16,454 bases of DNA from Acidianus hospitalis (GTDB lineage: Archaea > Thermoproteota > Thermoprotei_A > Sulfolobales > Sulfolobaceae). Below the pieces are notes generated by a model that did no database searches, was not told where the DNA came from, and worked only from the letters and a program-made list of their open reading frames with translations. Every line of letters starts with the position of its first letter. Position 1 is the stretch's first letter. Below, piece after piece: positions 14,475-16,454 of the stretch. The position numbers and the translations under genes are program-made. The stretch spans positions 1 through 16,454 of the forward strand of contig QEFD01000206.1 of the NCBI GenBank assembly GCA_003086435.1, given 5' to 3'.

Positions 14475-14840
14475 ATGGAAAGGAAAGTTAAATTCCCTGA
14501 TGGCAGGGAAGTTGACGTACTTACAATTTTTAAATTCGTTTATGGTTTAAGTGACTCAGAGCTGGAGATACTTAAGTTGTTAGTCAATACAAAAGGTAAG
14601 CTTTCTGCAGAAGACATTGCATCTTCTCTAAATATATCAAGGAATACAGTAACTAAGCCTGTAAACTTATTGTTATCAAAGGGTTTAGTACTAAGGGATA
14701 AAGAAAAGGGAAAGACTAATGGCAGACCTAGGCTAGTTTATTTTGCAACTCCAGACATTTACTCTAAATTGCTTACCGATTTACAGAGCATAGTAAACAA
14801 TTCATTAAAAGAAATATCTAAAATTAGGAAAAATACTTAA
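14475..14840 (+). CDS. Winged-helix transcriptional regulator, paralogue 1
   Basis: From ATG 14475 the protein has 121 residues. After a short strand MERKVKFPDGREVD there is a winged helix-turn-helix at about 26-92: helix DSELEILKLL, helix SAEDIASSL, recognition helix SRNTVTKPVNLLLSKGL (55-71), and a basic wing RDKEKGKTNGRPRLVYFAT. A C-terminal helix (93-120) may form the dimer interface. The fold resembles MarR/TrmB-like archaeal regulators. The start was chosen because the paralogue begins at the equivalent residue ([10 protein letters not shown]) and because a TATA box lies 27 nt upstream; starts at TTG 14454 or ATG 14466 would add 7 or 3 residues without counterpart. It is divergent from the oxidase operon and is therefore a good candidate for its regulator, which is inference. 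Confidence 0.8.
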   Translation: MERKVKFPDGREVDVLTIFKFVYGLSDSELEILKLLVNTKGKLSAEDIASSLNISRNTVTKPVNLLLSKGLVLRDKEKGKTNGRPRLVYFATPDIYSKLLTDLQSIVNNSLKEISKIRKNT

Positions 14841-14914
14841 TTTTCTTGATTTTACTGTTAAAGTCTCTTTTAAACTCTGTTAAAGAAAGATATGTAAGTT
14901 ATTTATAATGACAA

Positions 14915-14922
14915 TTTATAAA
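14915..14922 (+). promoter_or_regulatory. TATA box of second winged-helix regulator
   Basis: TTTATAAA is centred 25-26 nt before ATG 14944, indicating a separate leaderless transcript for the second paralogue. Confidence 0.55.
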
Positions 14923-14943
14923 TTTTAGAATCGAAATGTACTC

Positions 14944-15321
14944 ATGGAGTTTAAAATTCAATTCCCAGACGGAAGACAAGTGGATTTCCACAAGCTTGTA
15001 GAATTTCTTTACGGCATAACCGACAGTGAAATGAACATTTTACATCTTCTTCTGTTTACAGATGAAAAACTCTCAGTAGAAGACATCTCAGAAAGATTAA
15101 AAATAGCTAAAACATCGATAAGTAAGCCAGTAAATATTTTACTATCTAAGGGTTTAATCATGAGGGATAAAACTGAGGGAGAAGGAAAGAGAAGGCCTAA
15201 GTATCTTTATTACACTGACAAGAATGCTGTTTATAATAAGATAATTAATGATCTAGAGGCTATTGCTAAAATCTTTTGTGAAAAGTATAAATCTCATGTA
15301 GAGTCAGTTGTGGCTAAATAA
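14944..15321 (+). CDS. Winged-helix transcriptional regulator, paralogue 2
   Basis: This 125-residue protein is plainly homologous to the preceding gene: FPDGRxVD, YGxxDSExxIL, KLSxEDI, SKPVNxLLSKGLxxRDK and a basic GxxRRP wing line up without gaps up to the wing. Differences gather in the recognition helix ([16 protein letters not shown] against SRNTVTKPVNLLLSKG) and in the C-terminal helix, which here ends [17 protein letters not shown] with one cysteine. That suggests a shared fold but shifted operator preference or signal. It has its own TATA box and lies 103 nt after paralogue 1 and 31 nt before the MFS transporter, so it may regulate the transporter, the oxidase or itself; the sequence does not decide. 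Confidence 0.8.
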   Translation: MEFKIQFPDGRQVDFHKLVEFLYGITDSEMNILHLLLFTDEKLSVEDISERLKIAKTSISKPVNILLSKGLIMRDKTEGEGKRRPKYLYYTDKNAVYNKIINDLEAIAKIFCEKYKSHVESVVAK

Positions 15322-15322
15322 A

Positions 15323-15332
15323 TTTTTTAAAT
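15323..15332 (+). promoter_or_regulatory. TATA-like box of MFS transporter gene
   Basis: TTTTTTAAAT contains TTTAAA centred about 25 nt before ATG 15353. Its T-run follows the stop of the second regulator by 1-2 nt and may double as a terminator. Confidence 0.4.
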
Positions 15333-15352
15333 TCTTTAAACAAGAGCATTTC

Positions 15353-16454
15353 ATGCAAAAGATAAGACCTTTCTTTGTATCTTCTGCAGGATTTTTTCTA
15401 GATGGTTATGATTTATCTGTAATATCTTTTGCACTGTATTTTATAGCTCAAGAAATGAAGCTATCGTCATCACAAGAAGGGTTAGTTTCATCTGCTTCAT
15501 TAATGGGAATGACTATTGGCGCGTTATTATTCGGTTTCCTAGCTGATAAAGTAGGCAGGAAAAAGTTAATGGGCATAGACCTAATATTCTTCATGACCTT
15601 TGGAATAACTTCAGCTCTTTCACAGAACTTTACGCAACTCTTCATATCTAGACTTTTGCTTGGAATAGGCATTGGAGGGGACTATCCAATATCCTCGACG
15701 ATAATGAGTGAATTTTCTCCAGCAGTAAATAGAGGGAAATATCTTGTTGCATCAATATCTCTTTATTGGGTAGGAACTTTAGTAGCCTCGATAGTCAACT
15801 TGAGTTTCCTAAGTTTCTACGAATTTTGGAGATATACTTTCCTATTCGGTGCCTTAATTTTATTGCCAATTATTTTACTTAGGATAAAGCTTGACGAATC
15901 TCCTAGGTGGTTAGCATCAAAAGGTCTATTAGTTACCGAGAAATTTAACCCTCAAGTTGAGAACAAAGGAGTAAATGGAATTAAGGAACTTTTCGAAAAT
16001 CCTTTATTACCTTACTTTTTAGCAGTTTCAACGGTCTGGTTCTTGTTTGATGTAGCATCTTACGGTATAGGGCTATATTATCCTCTAGTGCTAAGGGAGT
16101 TTGCTTTCCCTTCAAACGTTGAGGTTCTTTATAGCACAATGGCAATAGCTGGAGGAGCTTTATTAGGTTATTTAATTGCCGTGTCTGCAATTGATTCACT
16201 AGGTAGGAGGAAGGTCTTACTTACGGGATTAGGAGGAATGGCTTTCCTACTAATAATAGGCGGAATTACTAAAATTGAAGGATTTTTGCTAGTTCCCTAT
16301 TTTATGACTTTTGTAGCATTAGAGCAATGGGATGGAGCAGTAACTCTATTTTATCCCACGGAGATCTTTCCAACGTCTGTGAGGTCTACTGCTCAAGGGT
16401 TTGCTACATCTTTTAGTAGGATAGGTGCAATACTTGGAGTGTACTTCTTTCCGT
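15353..16454 (+). CDS. MFS transporter, phosphate:H+ symporter-like (cut by window edge)
   Basis: The first 367 codons of a 12-helix major facilitator protein are present; the end lies beyond the window. Seen are GFFLDGYD in helix 1 (13-20), motif [12 protein letters not shown] (61-71) between helices 2 and 3, [17 protein letters not shown] (104-120), the DESPRWL end-of-helix-6 signature (181-187), a short central loop (about 188-215), DSLGRRK (281-287), the second motif A, and [16 protein letters not shown] (335-350). The GGDYP-S-xIMSE block is characteristic of the phosphate:H+ symporter family around Pho84, though relatives carrying sugars or organic acids share much of it. Proton-driven uptake across the cytoplasmic membrane is therefore likely, with phosphate as one candidate substrate. 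ATG 15353 is supported by the TATA-like box about 25 nt upstream. Confidence 0.85.
   Translation, partial: MQKIRPFFVSSAGFFLDGYDLSVISFALYFIAQEMKLSSSQEGLVSSASLMGMTIGALLFGFLADKVGRKKLMGIDLIFFMTFGITSALSQNFTQLFISRLLLGIGIGGDYPISSTIMSEFSPAVNRGKYLVASISLYWVGTLVASIVNLSFLSFYEFWRYTFLFGALILLPIILLRIKLDESPRWLASKGLLVTEKFNPQVENKGVNGIKELFENPLLPYFLAVSTVWFLFDVASYGIGLYYPLVLREFAFPSNVEVLYSTMAIAGGALLGYLIAVSAIDSLGRRKVLLTGLGGMAFLLIIGGITKIEGFLLVPYFMTFVALEQWDGAVTLFYPTEIFPTSVRSTAQGFATSFSRIGAILGVYFFP

Noticed and set aside
15448..16199. Minus-strand open frames at 15448-15672 and 15981-16199
   Set aside because: They are antisense to the MFS transporter, whose motifs run continuously through both stretches on the plus strand.

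Overview
The window is AT-rich (roughly two thirds A+T) and looks like the chromosome of a thermoacidophilic crenarchaeon of the order Sulfolobales (Sulfolobus, Acidianus or Metallosphaera relatives). The evidence is the gene content (PaREP1/HEPN proteins, a DUF4143 ATPase remnant, a cytochrome bd-type oxidase, short winged-helix regulators). The signals agree: most single or first genes have an A/T-rich TATA box centred 24-27 nt before the start codon, as expected for leaderless mRNAs, and downstream operon genes have GGTGAT/GGAGGTGA ribosome binding sites. No tRNA, rRNA or CRISPR array was seen.

Layout. 1-1140: a GC-richer scrap of unclear origin at the left edge, the C-terminal remnant of a DUF4143 ATPase, and a PaREP1-type protein. 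1137-4439 (minus): an unrecognised three-gene set comprising a long coiled-coil protein, a small protein with two probable winged helices around a short coil, and an AAA-type ATPase. 4540-7582 (plus): a zinc-ribbon membrane protein and an M1 aminopeptidase with a HEAT-repeat tail. 7585-8497 (minus): an overlapping HEPN/MNT toxin-antitoxin-like pair. 8535-8928 (minus): a second HEPN gene destroyed by one stop codon and two frameshifts. 8931-11284 (minus): a processive family 2 glycosyltransferase and two orphan membrane proteins. 11410-14199 (minus): a compact cytochrome bd-type oxidase operon (CydA, CydB-like subunit, ABM-fold protein). 14475-15321 (plus): two tandem paralogous winged-helix regulators, divergent from the oxidase operon across a region rich in repeats and palindromes. 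15353 to the right edge: the first 367 codons of an MFS transporter resembling phosphate:H+ symporters.

How the genes may work together. The oxidase operon is the clearest functional unit: a quinol-oxidising, oxygen-reducing terminal oxidase with a translationally coupled ABM-fold protein, plausibly controlled by one or both divergent regulators through a perfect 18-bp palindrome on the cydA promoter. The oxidase is unusual because the residues expected to ligate the low-spin heme b558 are not conserved. The left half resembles a defence or mobile-gene neighbourhood with decaying genes. The three-gene coiled-coil/winged-helix/ATPase set is the best candidate for an undescribed system; its function cannot be named from sequence alone.
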